64,000 nt of DNA from Actinokineospora globicatena (GTDB taxonomy: Bacteria; Actinomycetota; Actinomycetes; Mycobacteriales; Pseudonocardiaceae). Positions 1 through 8,905 of the stretch are shown here, one piece after another; position 1 is the first letter of the stretch; every line of letters starts with the position of its first letter. Location: positions 858,211 to 922,210 of the forward strand of contig NZ_JAMTCR010000003.1 in the NCBI RefSeq assembly GCF_024171945.1. The letters are read 5' to 3'. The notes beneath the pieces are model-generated. The model was not told the DNA's origin, made no database searches, and saw nothing but the letters and a program-made list of their open reading frames with translations. The translations under genes and the position numbers were made by a program.

Positions 1-255
1 CTCTCCTACCCCGAGGTCGCGGCTCTACTCACAGCAATGGGCAAACCCGCCCGGTGCGTCACCCTCACCGCGGCCGAACTCCGAGCCGACCTGACCGGCG
101 CACCCCCCTGGCTCGTGGACCACATTCTGGAGATCCAAAGCCTGGCCACCACCCACCCGGAACACCCGAACGCCACCGTGGCACAGCTGTTGGGCCGCCC
201 CCCACGCTCGCTGGACGACTTCCTGCGCGAACACGCGAGGGCATTCGGCGCCTGA
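1..255 (+). CDS. C-terminal end of NmrA-like NAD(P)-binding protein (partial)
   Basis: The reading frame is open from the first base of the window and stops with TGA at 253-255, so only the last 84 residues are visible. They resemble the substrate-side C-terminus of NmrA/atypical short-chain dehydrogenase proteins: an SYPEVAALLTAMG helix, a 'VTLT..E' strand, a hydrophobic 'PPWLVDHILEI' helix and a terminal 'R.P.SLDDFLREHA', which is where this family usually carries an 'R.P.sfe.fv.e' end. The nucleotide-binding half lies outside the window, so cofactor and substrate cannot be judged. Confidence 0.6.
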   Translation, partial: LSYPEVAALLTAMGKPARCVTLTAAELRADLTGAPPWLVDHILEIQSLATTHPEHPNATVAQLLGRPPRSLDDFLREHARAFGA

Positions 256-317
256 TCGAAGCCGCGCATCCCGGCCACGGTGCCCCCCCCAGCACCGGGC
301 ACGACGTCCCGAGTAGC

Positions 318-701
318 TCAGTGGACGCCGATTCGGACCGAGACCGGCTTGAGGGTGGTGAGCGACATCGGGACGCCGGGGAGGATGCGGGTCCAGGAGC
401 CCGTGCAGTTCGCTCCTGACCACGCTTCGACGATGCGGTTGGTGTCGTTGATGCCGGTCCAGACCGGGTTGGTCAGCGGGGGTGGTTGGTTCACGGCCAG
501 GCACGCCCCCTCGGCGGGGCTGCTGAACGACGTGGTGCTGGTCTGCAGACCGGTGTCGCTGCTGTAGGACTTCAACGACAGCGGACCGGTGGCCGCGGCG
601 GCGGTTGTCGACGTCTGGGAGATCAGCAGGCCGGTCGCCCCTGCCAGGGCGAGCGCGGCCGCCAGGTACTTCCAGCGAGGGCTCCTGGGGAGAAGGGGCA
701 T
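318..701 (-). CDS. Small exported protein of unknown function
   Basis: 127 residues. I place the start at the ATG at 701 because AAGGAG lies six bases upstream; an in-frame start ten codons further upstream has no such site. The N-terminus has basic residues (PRSPRWK), a hydrophobic stretch rich in Ala and Leu and an AAAA cleavage region near residue 37, so the protein is probably exported by Sec. The mature part, about 90 residues, has two cysteines and a beta-type composition (repeated Ser/Thr/Gly, conserved Trp). It is distantly reminiscent of crystallin-like or inhibitor-type exported proteins, but I do not recognise the family. It is divergent from the next gene. Confidence 0.7.
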   Translation of the reverse strand: MPLLPRSPRWKYLAAALALAGATGLLISQTSTTAAAATGPLSLKSYSSDTGLQTSTTSFSSPAEGACLAVNQPPPLTNPVWTGINDTNRIVEAWSGANCTGSWTRILPGVPMSLTTLKPVSVRIGVH

Positions 702-1023
702 CGCGTCTCCTTGTCGATCAACGAGTGGCACACCAGTTCACTCGCCTCCCGGGCTCCCCTCGTTATCCAGTCGCGCGACCGGATCTTGTGGGCGTCGACC
801 AGGCTGCCACGGATAGGTCGATCACCGGCGGCTCCGGGTGGTGGTGCGTACTGGAACCAGCCTTGGAGCGCCTTGGCGAACATCAACCCTGTAGGGCATC
901 CCGCCCTCGATACAAGGTTGTCCCAAGGTTTGCTCCAGTTCGATCGGACACCTTGGCATCAAGCGACACGAGCTACCGCCTGAGGAACAGCCACCTAGAG
1001 TCCAAGATCCGGAGGAACACCTG
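702..1023. other. Intergenic region between divergent genes
   Basis: About 320 bases separate the starts of two divergent genes for small exported proteins. The promoters of both must lie here. I see no convincing coding frame and no clear -35/-10 pair. Confidence 0.5.
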
Positions 1024-1347
1024 ATGCCTCGAATTCGCACCGTCCTGATGTCCCTGGCCATGACGGCCGCCGCTGGCACCCTCGCCGTGACCGGGGCCTC
1101 GCCCGCGGCGGCCACCACCGTGGCGGACGGCTCCACCCATCTCGGGGTGTTCCAGGGCTGCGCGTCCCTGTACAGCAACAAGCCCGGCAGGGCACAGATC
1201 AAGAACATCTGCAGCAAGCGGATCAACGCCACCGTCTCGGTCGACTGGGCCTGGGACCCCGACTGCATCGCGATCAACCCGGGTCGCATCCTCTCCGTCA
1301 CCTGGGACTCGACCGCAGGCAAGGCGGACTACGCGTACGAGTGCTGA
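1024..1347 (+). CDS. Exported tendamistat-fold (alpha-amylase-inhibitor-like) protein
   Basis: 107 residues with GGAGG nine bases before the ATG. Residues 1-30 form a signal peptide ending ASPAAA. The mature part has four cysteines (46, 63, 81, 107) whose spacing (17, 18, 26) closely follows that of tendamistat (16, 18, 28), with the same 'C..LY' after the first cysteine and a 'C.AINPGRI' that matches the family's 'C.avaPGqi'. This points to the two-disulfide beta-sandwich of the Streptomyces alpha-amylase inhibitors. The inhibitory Trp-Arg-Tyr that follows Cys-Val-Thr-Leu-Tyr-Gln-Ser in tendamistat is Lys-Pro-Gly here, so amylase inhibition is doubtful and another target is possible. The family call rests on my memory of the fold's cysteine pattern. 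Confidence 0.7.
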   Translation: MPRIRTVLMSLAMTAAAGTLAVTGASPAAATTVADGSTHLGVFQGCASLYSNKPGRAQIKNICSKRINATVSVDWAWDPDCIAINPGRILSVTWDSTAGKADYAYEC

Positions 1348-1921
1348 CCCGCAGGTCGCCGTGAGTCCGGTGCTCCAGGAGCAGCGGTTGTCGACGATCC
1401 GCGCGTGCGGACGGGCGGCCGCGGTAATGCCGCCGCGATCGCCCGTCCGCACGCATCCCGCTTAGCAACGCAACGGTGACCTTCGTCCGTGGTCGCCCTC
1501 CCGGCATCAGCTGATCACCTCTTGCCAGCTACTCCGCGGCGACTGCGGCGGTCACTTCTCCAACTGGAGCAGAGTGCGTTGACGTACCTCGCGTTTCACC
1601 ACCAAGGGGGCACCGCGCCCACTACCGACGCAAATATCCTTGGAACAGGCTCGAGTACTAGTCGTGCCTTCCGGCGGGTGTGGACGAGATCGGCCGGATG
1701 GTGGACCGAGAGCAGTCCTTGCCCGCCACCCACCACGGTAGTCGCGTCGGAGCCCGCACCGGAGTCGAGCCCGGGATCAAGGCCGCGGACCGCCTAGTCG
1801 ATCAGCCGTATAGCGTCCCCGGCAAAGGCGTTGCCAGCACAGATACCAGACATGGTCTTGATGTACGGCGACCAAGGGGGCGGCAGATGTGCCTGCCGCC
1901 CCCTTGGCGTCCGGACGGAAC
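1348..1921. other. Non-coding interval with a terminator
   Basis: About 570 bases between the tendamistat-like gene and the convergent protease gene. Apart from the hairpin at 1872-1907 I see no supported gene; short open frames here have no ribosome binding site and no recognisable product. Confidence 0.5.
1872..1907 (-). terminator. Perfect hairpin at the protease gene end
   Basis: A 15-bp perfect stem (CCAAGGGGGCGGCAG at 1872-1886 and its complement at 1893-1907) with a six-base loop, starting 15 bases beyond the protease stop codon. It has no clear T-run, as is common for actinomycete terminators. It may also stop transcription arriving from the plus strand. Confidence 0.75.
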
Positions 1922-3202
1922 TCAGTTCATGGGTGTCACGTTCAAGGCGCTGTTGATCGCGTTGACGTCGACGTGGTCGACGAACAGACCGCAGAGTCGG
2001 TCCTGGACCCCGTGGCAGACGTCGGAGATGGCCTCGGTCCAGATCGCGATGATCTCGCCGAGGATGAGAGCACGGTCCTCACCACCGGCCTGGGTGAAAG
2101 TGATGGCCGCGCCGCCGCTGTCGCCTTCACCCGCGCTGCCGAACCTCGGGCCGGTGGTGGTGGTGAACACCGAGTGCACCACGTTCCCGCCGCCGAGATC
2201 GATGATCTGGTCGACGTCCCAGACCAGCACGTTCTCGCAAACCATCCCGGAGAACGCACCGTTGTCGCAGATGTACTCACCGAGGATGGGGCTGCGCCAA
2301 CCCTGCACGTCCACCCCGTAGGGCGAGTCCCACGCGTCGATGTAGGTCGAGTCGTCATAGGCTTGGCCGGTCAGCAGCATCGAGTCGGTGGATTGGCTGA
2401 TCCGGACCTCGGCGCCGTAGGTGGTCGAGTTCAGGCCCGCTTCCCAGACGCTGTTGCCGTCCTTGTGGCAGTGCGCGGCGGTCACCGCCCCCTTGCGTCC
2501 GTCGGCGAGGTTGACCGTGTATCCGGCCGTACACCAAGTGGAGCTGTCCGGGGTGCTGATCATCGCGCCGCCCCAGTACGGGGAGACGTCACCGAAGCGG
2601 GCCGCCGCTTTTTTTGGCGGAGCCGCCGGGCGGAATGTCAACGGCATCGCGCTGCGGATCACCGTCTCCGCCGCGGCGACGCCGGTCGAGATGCCGACAT
2701 CAAGACCGGTGAAGTCGTCGTTCCTACCCACCCGCAGCACAGTGCCGCGGTACTCGGCGATCAGCCGTTCCGCCTCTCGGTCGAGCTGGGTCGCCGAGAA
2801 CGGAACGGAGTCGACCGAGACACGAGCACCCTCCGGCGCCCTGTCGACCAGGTCCCCCAGGGCGGCGGGCTGCTGGCCGTGCCAGTAGACCGTGACGGAG
2901 AACCCGTCCACATCGATACGCGTCCCCACCAGGCCATCGAGCTTCTCGGCTACCACGAGATCACGCACCCGCTGGACGAAATCGACCAGCGGCTGCTGCT
3001 TGACCATCTTGTCGTTCCTTGGCCGCTGAATGGGAGAGCCCTCCTTCCGACTCGTCGATCGGTTCGGCGAAGAGGCCGCGGCGGCCTCCACCTTCTCGCC
3101 GAGCGTAGCGTCCGCGGACCCGGCGGCAGGCGTGGCCATCCCGGCCAGGCCCATACCGGCGACCACAACCAACGCGGCGCACAACGACCTTCGCTTTCTC
3201 AT
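1922..3202 (-). CDS. Exported chymotrypsin-fold (S1) serine protease
   Basis: 426 residues. The frame stays open far upstream, but the signal peptide (RKRR, then a hydrophobic core, then ATPAAG) fixes the start at one of two adjacent ATG codons at 3205 and 3202; GGGGG lies seven bases before the second. After a roughly 170-residue pro-region rich in charged residues comes a trypsin-like domain: His244 in TAAHC, Asp273 in 'STDSMLL' and Ser362 in GEGDSGG form a full catalytic triad. Cysteines flank the histidine and pair up elsewhere, as in streptogrisin and alpha-lytic protease relatives. Both the pro-region and the protease domain are longer than in classical streptogrisins. Likely a self-processing extracellular protease. 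Confidence 0.9.
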   Translation of the reverse strand: MRKRRSLCAALVVVAGMGLAGMATPAAGSADATLGEKVEAAAASSPNRSTSRKEGSPIQRPRNDKMVKQQPLVDFVQRVRDLVVAEKLDGLVGTRIDVDGFSVTVYWHGQQPAALGDLVDRAPEGARVSVDSVPFSATQLDREAERLIAEYRGTVLRVGRNDDFTGLDVGISTGVAAAETVIRSAMPLTFRPAAPPKKAAARFGDVSPYWGGAMISTPDSSTWCTAGYTVNLADGRKGAVTAAHCHKDGNSVWEAGLNSTTYGAEVRISQSTDSMLLTGQAYDDSTYIDAWDSPYGVDVQGWRSPILGEYICDNGAFSGMVCENVLVWDVDQIIDLGGGNVVHSVFTTTTGPRFGSAGEGDSGGAAITFTQAGGEDRALILGEIIAIWTEAISDVCHGVQDRLCGLFVDHVDVNAINSALNVTPMN

Positions 3203-3700
3203 CATCAATCCCCCAAGATTGATCTGGCACGACACCGCCTGTCCGGCGTCGCGAACCCCGAATGGCAATAGTCCGTAAGGGCGACGGGTGAAGATCGTGT
3301 CAACAAGCGACCATTGTTCGGCCATCATTGTCGACTCAACCGCGAGACAGCGGTTGAGCCCACCGGCCGTTGTGGAGATTCGAGGAGTTATCCGCAAAGC
3401 GCACAAGTGCAGTGATACAAGGAGCACTTTTCGCTTTTTGTTGGCTTCCGCTCCACTTGAAATCGGCCGCTGTCCCACTTCTGGAGCACCGTGCTTCCGC
3501 CTTACCTCCGCAACTGTGGTACTCGGGTCCAAGAAGTAGACGACGAAGCGCACCCTCCACTGCCGCGCACGGGAGCGTTCGACTCGCTGGGGAGGTCGAA
3601 GTCGGCCCCATGCGCGGCCGTCTCGTTGCCCATGTAAGCGTGCCCTCGGGCGCGGCCAAACCGGCTGGCGCGCCGCCACCGCACCAAGCGGTGGGTGGTC
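3203..3700. other. Non-coding upstream region of the protease gene
   Basis: About 500 bases of lower GC content than the flanks, holding the promoter region of the protease and the 3' flank of the lipoprotein gene. No supported gene or clear repeat. Confidence 0.45.
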
Positions 3701-4228
3701 TCAGCGTGACACCGTGACGCTCAGGGACCAGGTGAGTGACGGCGGGCCTTGTGGGTCTCCGGGGTGGCCGCTGTGGGTGGTGATGGTCGAGGTGCCCGGC
3801 CGCAGGGCCACGAGTTGGGCGGTCAGCGTGCCGTCCTGGCTCGTTGAGGAGGACTTGACAGCGACCGTTGACGGGTCCGAGGGGATTGGCGTCTCCCAAA
3901 GACCGATGGTGGGGTCCAGGCGCAGCGTGATGCGGGTTGCGGTGGTGACACACGCCTCGTATGCCTGGGGGGTCGTGGCGGTGTCGGTGAAATCGGCGTC
4001 GCCCGAGAGGCAGGCAGAGGTGAGGTTGGTGGCCTGGACCTGGACTGTGCCGGTGGCGGGTGGGGCGACTTGCCAGACGGTGGGTGTGGCGGAGGAGGTC
4101 GTGGCGGCGATCGAGGCCACCGCGCCTTGTCCGGGCTCGTTCGCTTGACATCCCGCTGCCAGCAGGATCGTGGTCGTGCCACCCAGAACGGTGAGCAGCC
4201 GTGTGCTCGCACCTCGGCGAACGCCCAT
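3701..4228 (-). CDS. Lipoprotein of unknown function
   Basis: 175 residues. The start at 4228 is chosen for the AGGAAGGG seven bases upstream and because it begins a short lipoprotein signal peptide ending in the lipobox LAAGC (Cys27). The mature part is Thr/Ser rich at first, then a beta-rich domain of about 110 residues with 'TVQVQATNLTSAC', 'ITLRLDPTIGLWETP' and a terminal 'SLTWSLSVTVSR', which looks like an Ig-like or protease-inhibitor-type beta sandwich on the outer face of the membrane. Two further cysteines could form a disulfide. I cannot assign a function. Confidence 0.7.
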   Translation of the reverse strand: MGVRRGASTRLLTVLGGTTTILLAAGCQANEPGQGAVASIAATTSSATPTVWQVAPPATGTVQVQATNLTSACLSGDADFTDTATTPQAYEACVTTATRITLRLDPTIGLWETPIPSDPSTVAVKSSSTSQDGTLTAQLVALRPGTSTITTHSGHPGDPQGPPSLTWSLSVTVSR

Positions 4229-4334
4229 GCGGCATCCCTTCCTCGTGTTGTCGGCCCTCGGGTTGGCCTGTCGCCCCGACGCCGTGAACGGGGAGCCGAT
4301 CCGAGGACGGAACACCCACGCCCAGTGGTTGCTC

Positions 4335-5990
4335 CTACTTGCCGAGGATCTGGACGCCCGAGATGTGCGTACCCCACTGGTTGTCCGGCAACGCGGTCTC
4401 ACTGGCAGACCAGAACGTCTTGCCGGGATTTTGCCCGATGGGGTCCAGGAAGATGGAGGTGTAGTCGCCCCAGCGCGATGGATCTCCCCGGTTATAGACG
4501 TTGACCCCGTAGTTCTGGAAGTAGTTGTCGGTGAACCCCTGCAGCACGCGGATGCCGATGGTCCCGGCCGAGGGGTGGAAGTTCGTCCCGGAGAACGCGT
4601 AGTTGAAGATCATGTTGCCGTCGACGTCCATCGCCGTGGACGGGAAGGTCGCCCAGGTGTCGGCGCCAAAGCCGAAGATGGCCTGGTCGGAGATGCTGTG
4701 GCCGCAACCCGCGCAGCCAATGGCCACGCGGAACCACTCGATGCAGCCGAAGGTGTTCGGGTTGCCGTCGAAGGTGCAGGCGCTCGCCAGGGCGAACACG
4801 ATCGACCCGGTTCCACTGCCGTTGGCGTAGAGGATGTCGGTGGCTTGGAAGATCCGACTGTCACCTGCGTCGATCCGACTCGTCGAGTTCCGCTGTGCCG
4901 CGTCCGGTGGTGTGGCGTAGTTCTGCGATGGCATCCGGTAGCTGGCCAATCCACCTGCGGTGTCATACCGGAACATCGTGATGTCCGAGCCGCCGCCCGC
5001 GTGTGAGGCGACCCACTGGTCGATCCCGCCGGTGACGTTCGTCGTCGACGTGCTGGTGACCGGCGCGATGGCCCCCACCCGGTCGGTCGTCCCGGGATAG
5101 GTGAGGTTGGCGAAGAACCCGACCCTTACCCCCCGACAGGCCAGCAGGTCCTCACGGTTGATGATGATCATCCGGTTGCCGGTGAACTGCCGCGCGCTGT
5201 TGAACTCGGTGACGCTGATGTAGAACGCGTCGTTGAACGCGATCAGCGGGTAATCCGCCAAGCCGCCCGGGTTGTCGGCGTTGAGGCCACCGAAGTGGTA
5301 GACGCACCACGACCCCATGGCGTCCTGTGTGCTGCTGACAGCGAGGTGGACACTGGTCCCATCCGTGGCGGCCACGGCATAGCGTCGCGTCGTGTAGTCC
5401 AGGGTGGCGTGCGGGTCGAACACGGGCGAGGGGGCTCCGAGGAAGGTTTGCAGGTTGCTCGTCCGCAACCGCGTGAGGTCCGACTTGCGGTAGACAGCCA
5501 TCGTGGACCGGTTGACCACCTGCACGTAGTGGTTATCGCCCGCGATCCCGCTCGGGTCCGGCGGCTGGCCACCCGGGAAGGTGCTGTTGTCCAACCCCGC
5601 CGCGTCGTTCTGGAAGAACAACCCGCCCGCCCCGGCGTTCCTTTTCCGGTCGGGATCGACCACGTTCTTGGCCGGAACCCTGGGAACCGGTACCTGAGCG
5701 GCACCGGCGAACGGGCGCAGCCGCGGAAACGAGGCCACTTCATCGGCTGAAGAGGTCACCGCGCCAGAAGCCTCCCCAGGGCTGGTGATCGTCGGATACG
5801 CCAAGGGAGCGGGCTGTGGGCGCCCGTGCTGCTCGACCGCCGTAGGAGCCAGTAGCCCAGCGACCACCTGGTCCACCCGCGGGCTTTGACCAGAGTCGGC
5901 AACCGCGTTGGCAGACCCCAGAACCGCTGCCACCGCGGCCGCACACACGACCGATCCGACGACTCGCAATCGACCCGTATTCATCTCCAT
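4335..5990 (-). CDS. Large exported protein, probable beta-propeller fold
   Basis: 551 residues. The start at 5990 has GAGGTGG eight bases upstream; the frame is open further upstream but nothing there looks coding. Residues 1-32 form a signal peptide (hydrophobic core, ANAVA cleavage site). A linker of about 90 residues rich in Pro and Ala follows. The rest shows repeated blade-like strands with 'DPSGIAGDNHYVQVVN', 'VFDPHATLDYTTRRY', 'DYPLIAFNDAFYIS', 'DVDGNMIFNYAFSG' and a C-terminal 'RWGDYTSIFLDPIG' followed by 'FWSASE'. Such blocks occur in exported actinobacterial propeller proteins that sit on or outside the cell wall. There are no catalytic motifs I recognise. Confidence 0.8.
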   Translation of the reverse strand: MEMNTGRLRVVGSVVCAAAVAAVLGSANAVADSGQSPRVDQVVAGLLAPTAVEQHGRPQPAPLAYPTITSPGEASGAVTSSADEVASFPRLRPFAGAAQVPVPRVPAKNVVDPDRKRNAGAGGLFFQNDAAGLDNSTFPGGQPPDPSGIAGDNHYVQVVNRSTMAVYRKSDLTRLRTSNLQTFLGAPSPVFDPHATLDYTTRRYAVAATDGTSVHLAVSSTQDAMGSWCVYHFGGLNADNPGGLADYPLIAFNDAFYISVTEFNSARQFTGNRMIIINREDLLACRGVRVGFFANLTYPGTTDRVGAIAPVTSTSTTNVTGGIDQWVASHAGGGSDITMFRYDTAGGLASYRMPSQNYATPPDAAQRNSTSRIDAGDSRIFQATDILYANGSGTGSIVFALASACTFDGNPNTFGCIEWFRVAIGCAGCGHSISDQAIFGFGADTWATFPSTAMDVDGNMIFNYAFSGTNFHPSAGTIGIRVLQGFTDNYFQNYGVNVYNRGDPSRWGDYTSIFLDPIGQNPGKTFWSASETALPDNQWGTHISGVQILGK

Positions 5991-7276
5991 CTTGTAGACC
6001 ACCTCAAGGTCGTAGGTGCACAAACGCCCAGGTGCGCACCGCCGACAGAAAGCCTGACCGCGCACACGCGAAAAACCACGCCACAAGACCCCAGCCGACA
6101 GCAACCCCCAGGCACGTCGATCGACTACAGCCAAGCAGTCCACCTCACCCAGACACAAGGGACGTTTGCCGCGAATGCCGGTTCGCCGGGGTGACCAACC
6201 ACCTAGGATGCTCCGCCCACGGGATTGCTGGTCTGTCATGGGTTTCTCGGGTAGTGGCCCCCAGGAGAGCGCACAGGATGATGTCGTCGAAGTCCACGGC
6301 GACAACGCGGGCCTCGGTCTAGGTCACCGACTGGCGCAGTCCGGCGATATCACTGGGCTGATCCAGCGATGGATACCGGTTGCGCCAGCAGTGCCGCTCA
6401 CATCACCCGGCACCCGACACCACCCCCAAAGAATTGAGTCTCCATCACAACCGGAGCCCTTCAAGCTGCATGCGCGCAGCGCGGACAGCTCACGCACCAT
6501 CTGTTCCATCTCGACAACCCCGTCGAGTAGGTATGCGGAGTCGACGTGAACGCCTGGCTGGAGCCATCGGTGCAGTCTGCTGATCATTGACCGTCGCCGG
6601 GCGCGCGTGCAGCACCCGGTTACGGATCTCCACCGCCCGGCGCAAACATCGAGCGGCTTGGACCGGCCATGCGTTGACCAGGGTCATACTGGTCAACGGC
6701 CACTTCCGCGTCGTCCTCACCGAGAGAGGCCACACCATGACCCGCCCCGGGCGACGACATCATGTGGGATCCTGGAATCGACCACTCCTGGGAGGCTTTG
6801 GCCGCGTCCGTGGTCATGACTGTGCGCCGACCATCCGCCGCCTAACCCACCCGCCGCTCGATCGGCGGCACGCTCACCCGCTCGCCGCCGATCTCCCGCA
6901 ACCTGCGCAGCCCCTGCACCATCGCGAACACCCCCATTGCTCCACGAGTCATCCACGATCAACTTTTCGAACGATCCCCCGTCGCGAGATGAATACTGCT
7001 GGAGTCCGTCAGCATAGGTGGGCTCCACCGCAACACCCGGTCATCGCGCCGTTTCCTGGTGATCGCGGGTGCCAAGATCCAGAGCGTTCGGGCGCGCACG
7101 GCCTCCGGGCGCTGATGGGAGAGCGGCTCCCGGCAACCATGTCGTCCAAGCGCCGCGTATCCGCCTGCACGGCACTGAGAAGCCGTTGACTCTCATGCGA
7201 CCACTCGTGCGGATCGCACCCCATGGCGGGCTGGTGCAGGGCCCGTTCGCCGGGTCGACGGTTCGCCGGGATCGAG
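5991..7276. other. Degenerate accessory interval without a supported gene
   Basis: About 1.3 kb with no reading frame I can defend. Two pieces look like fossils. A minus-strand stretch near 6440-6550 reads as a plausible amphipathic helix (VDSAYLLDGVVEMEQMVREL). The block 7015-7048 matches the Nudix-gene remnant at 51491-51525 except for one mismatch and one missing base. The rest shows no consistent codon bias. Confidence 0.4.
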
Positions 7277-7423
7277 ATGGTGCCGCACTACCACGCCGTC
7301 ATGGGCCGCCTCCTGACCATCACCGCCGCCGCCCTGGCAGCCGGGGTCGATCCCGCCGACCCGCGCACCCACGACGAGCTCGACGCCGTGCAAGCCACCC
7401 TCGATGCAGGCACCACGGCCTGA
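7277..7423 (+). CDS. Very small hypothetical protein
   Basis: 48 codons from an ATG at 7277. The product ends in a regular acidic helical pattern (GVDPADPRTHDELDAVQATLDAG) that looks like real coding sequence, with an Ala-rich helix before it. The ribosome binding site is weak (GGGATCGAG). It precedes the RuvC-like gene on the same strand. Function unknown; it could equally be a fragment of a longer lost gene. Confidence 0.3.
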   Translation: MVPHYHAVMGRLLTITAAALAAGVDPADPRTHDELDAVQATLDAGTTA

Positions 7424-7606
7424 TCCCAACGCCCGCCTGGCCGCTAGAGCTTGTTTGCGCTGGTCGCAGCGAGGCCGGGATCTGGCATGGCATCCTGGGA
7501 CATAGGCGCGGCCCTGTCCCTCCCCAGTAGGCGGTACTGACGTCGACCCCAGTACCGCGAATACGAGCGGTCTGGTCGACGGCGTGGCTGACCCATGGGG
7601 GATGCC

Positions 7607-8241
7607 TTGAGTACGCCCAAGACGGCCGTCGCCGTCGAGCACCAAGCCCACGAGCCCGAACCGCCCGCACTCAGTCCCCCCCACCACCCGATGCCGCGCC
7701 GTTGCCGGTCGTTGGTGTCGACCCCGGCCAGACCTGGACCGCCGCCGTCCTGCGCGTCGGGGACACCGCGGTGCACGGCTGGACCATGGGCCCGATCGAC
7801 GCCCGCGGCGAACTCGACCGCACGGCGTTCAACGATGAGGACGACTGGGTCGCCTTCGCCCGCTACGTCGCCAAGTTGGCCGAGGGTCTTGACGCCTTGG
7901 TCGACTACGCGGCCGAGCGATGGGGCCGGGTCCGCGTCGGGGTCGAGGTGCCCCGGGTGCCCGTCGGGCTGCTCCCCGGCGCACCGGCCAAGTACCACCG
8001 CATCCCACTGCGCGATTGGGTGATGCCCCGGCAGGTGGCCGCGGCCGTCCTGGGCCGCTACCCCACGGCCGTGCCGGTCTACCCCGGCGGGCACGGCCGC
8101 CACCCCACCGCCGGATACCCCGCCGAACTACGCGGCACCCGGCCCCCGTCATGGGGAATCAACGAAGCGCGGCGCGGAGAACGGGACCACGAGCGGGCGG
8201 CCTACGACGTCGCGGGCGAGGCCGCTCGGATGCCGCTGTGA
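7607..8241 (+). pseudogene. RuvC/RNase H-fold-like hypothetical gene, frame-shifted near its start
   Basis: The body (about 7702-8241, 179 codons) begins VVGVDPGQTWTAAVLRVGD, a 'GxDPG..' strand typical of RuvC/RNase H-like nucleases whose first acidic metal ligand is that Asp. It also has 'RVGVEVPRVPVG' with a second acidic residue and a charged C-terminus. Its only usable start, TTG at 7702, has no ribosome binding site. GGGGG at 7597-7601 sits five bases before a TTG at 7607, which opens about 30 sensible codons (STPKTAVAVEH...) in a different frame, so a small indel between 7607 and 7702 is the simplest reading. Genes of this type are common in actinomycete mobile elements. Its stop overlaps the GTG of the next gene. 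Confidence 0.5.
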
Positions 8242-8905
8242 CCACCACCGAACAATCGCTCGGGCCCGACCGACCCGCAACGCCTCCCCCAACGCCAGCG
8301 GAGTCGCCGCCGAGCGCGGGCGGACCAAGCGGTGGTGACATCGCCGGGCCTGTCCTCCGTCGGCGGCCGCGCCGTCGGCGTCGGTGGGTGCCAAGGTGGC
8401 TGCACTCGCGCACCGTCGCGCGCCAGGCCGTGGCCATGTGGTGGACCTCGATCGGCGCGGACGAGACCCGGCTGGCCTGGCACGACAGCCGCCGCGCGCC
8501 CGGCTGGCTCACCGTCGGCGCCATCACGGTGTTCTGGCCGGTCAGTGGGTTCTCGCTGCTGCCGGCCGGGGTGGCGGTCGGGGTGTGGGTGGTGCTGATG
8601 ATGGCCACCCGGAGTATCCGGCGGTGGCGGATACGGCGCGCTGTCCGGCGGCTGGGCCGCCGGGCGATCGGTGTCTTGGTCCTGGCCGTGCTGGCCTGGG
8701 AGGCCGGTCTGTGGGGCTGGTTGCTCGCGATCGGGCTGTGGCTGATCGGCGCGGGACTCACCGACCAGTGGCGGGCCCGCGGACGGCTGCTGGCCTGGTT
8801 GGTCGACCGGGTGGCGACAACCATGCGGGAGGACCCCGCGAGGTTCGACTTCGTGGCCGCGGACTGGGTGGGCACCAGGCTGGTCGCGGCCGAGTTGGCC
8901 GTGCG
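8238..8905 (+). pseudogene. Membrane protein of mobile-element type, 3'-truncated
   Basis: A GTG at 8238 overlaps the preceding stop (GTGA), so the two genes are translationally coupled. The product starts with a Thr/Pro-rich tail, a run of arginines, a Trp-rich juxtamembrane region and two hydrophobic hairpins (near residues 95-125 and 140-175), and resembles the small membrane proteins encoded with transfer genes of actinomycete integrative elements. Beyond about 8905 the frame continues only as the antisense of the regulator gene coded on the other strand (GRGVGRRGTARSPGG...), so the natural 3' end is missing. Confidence 0.45.
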
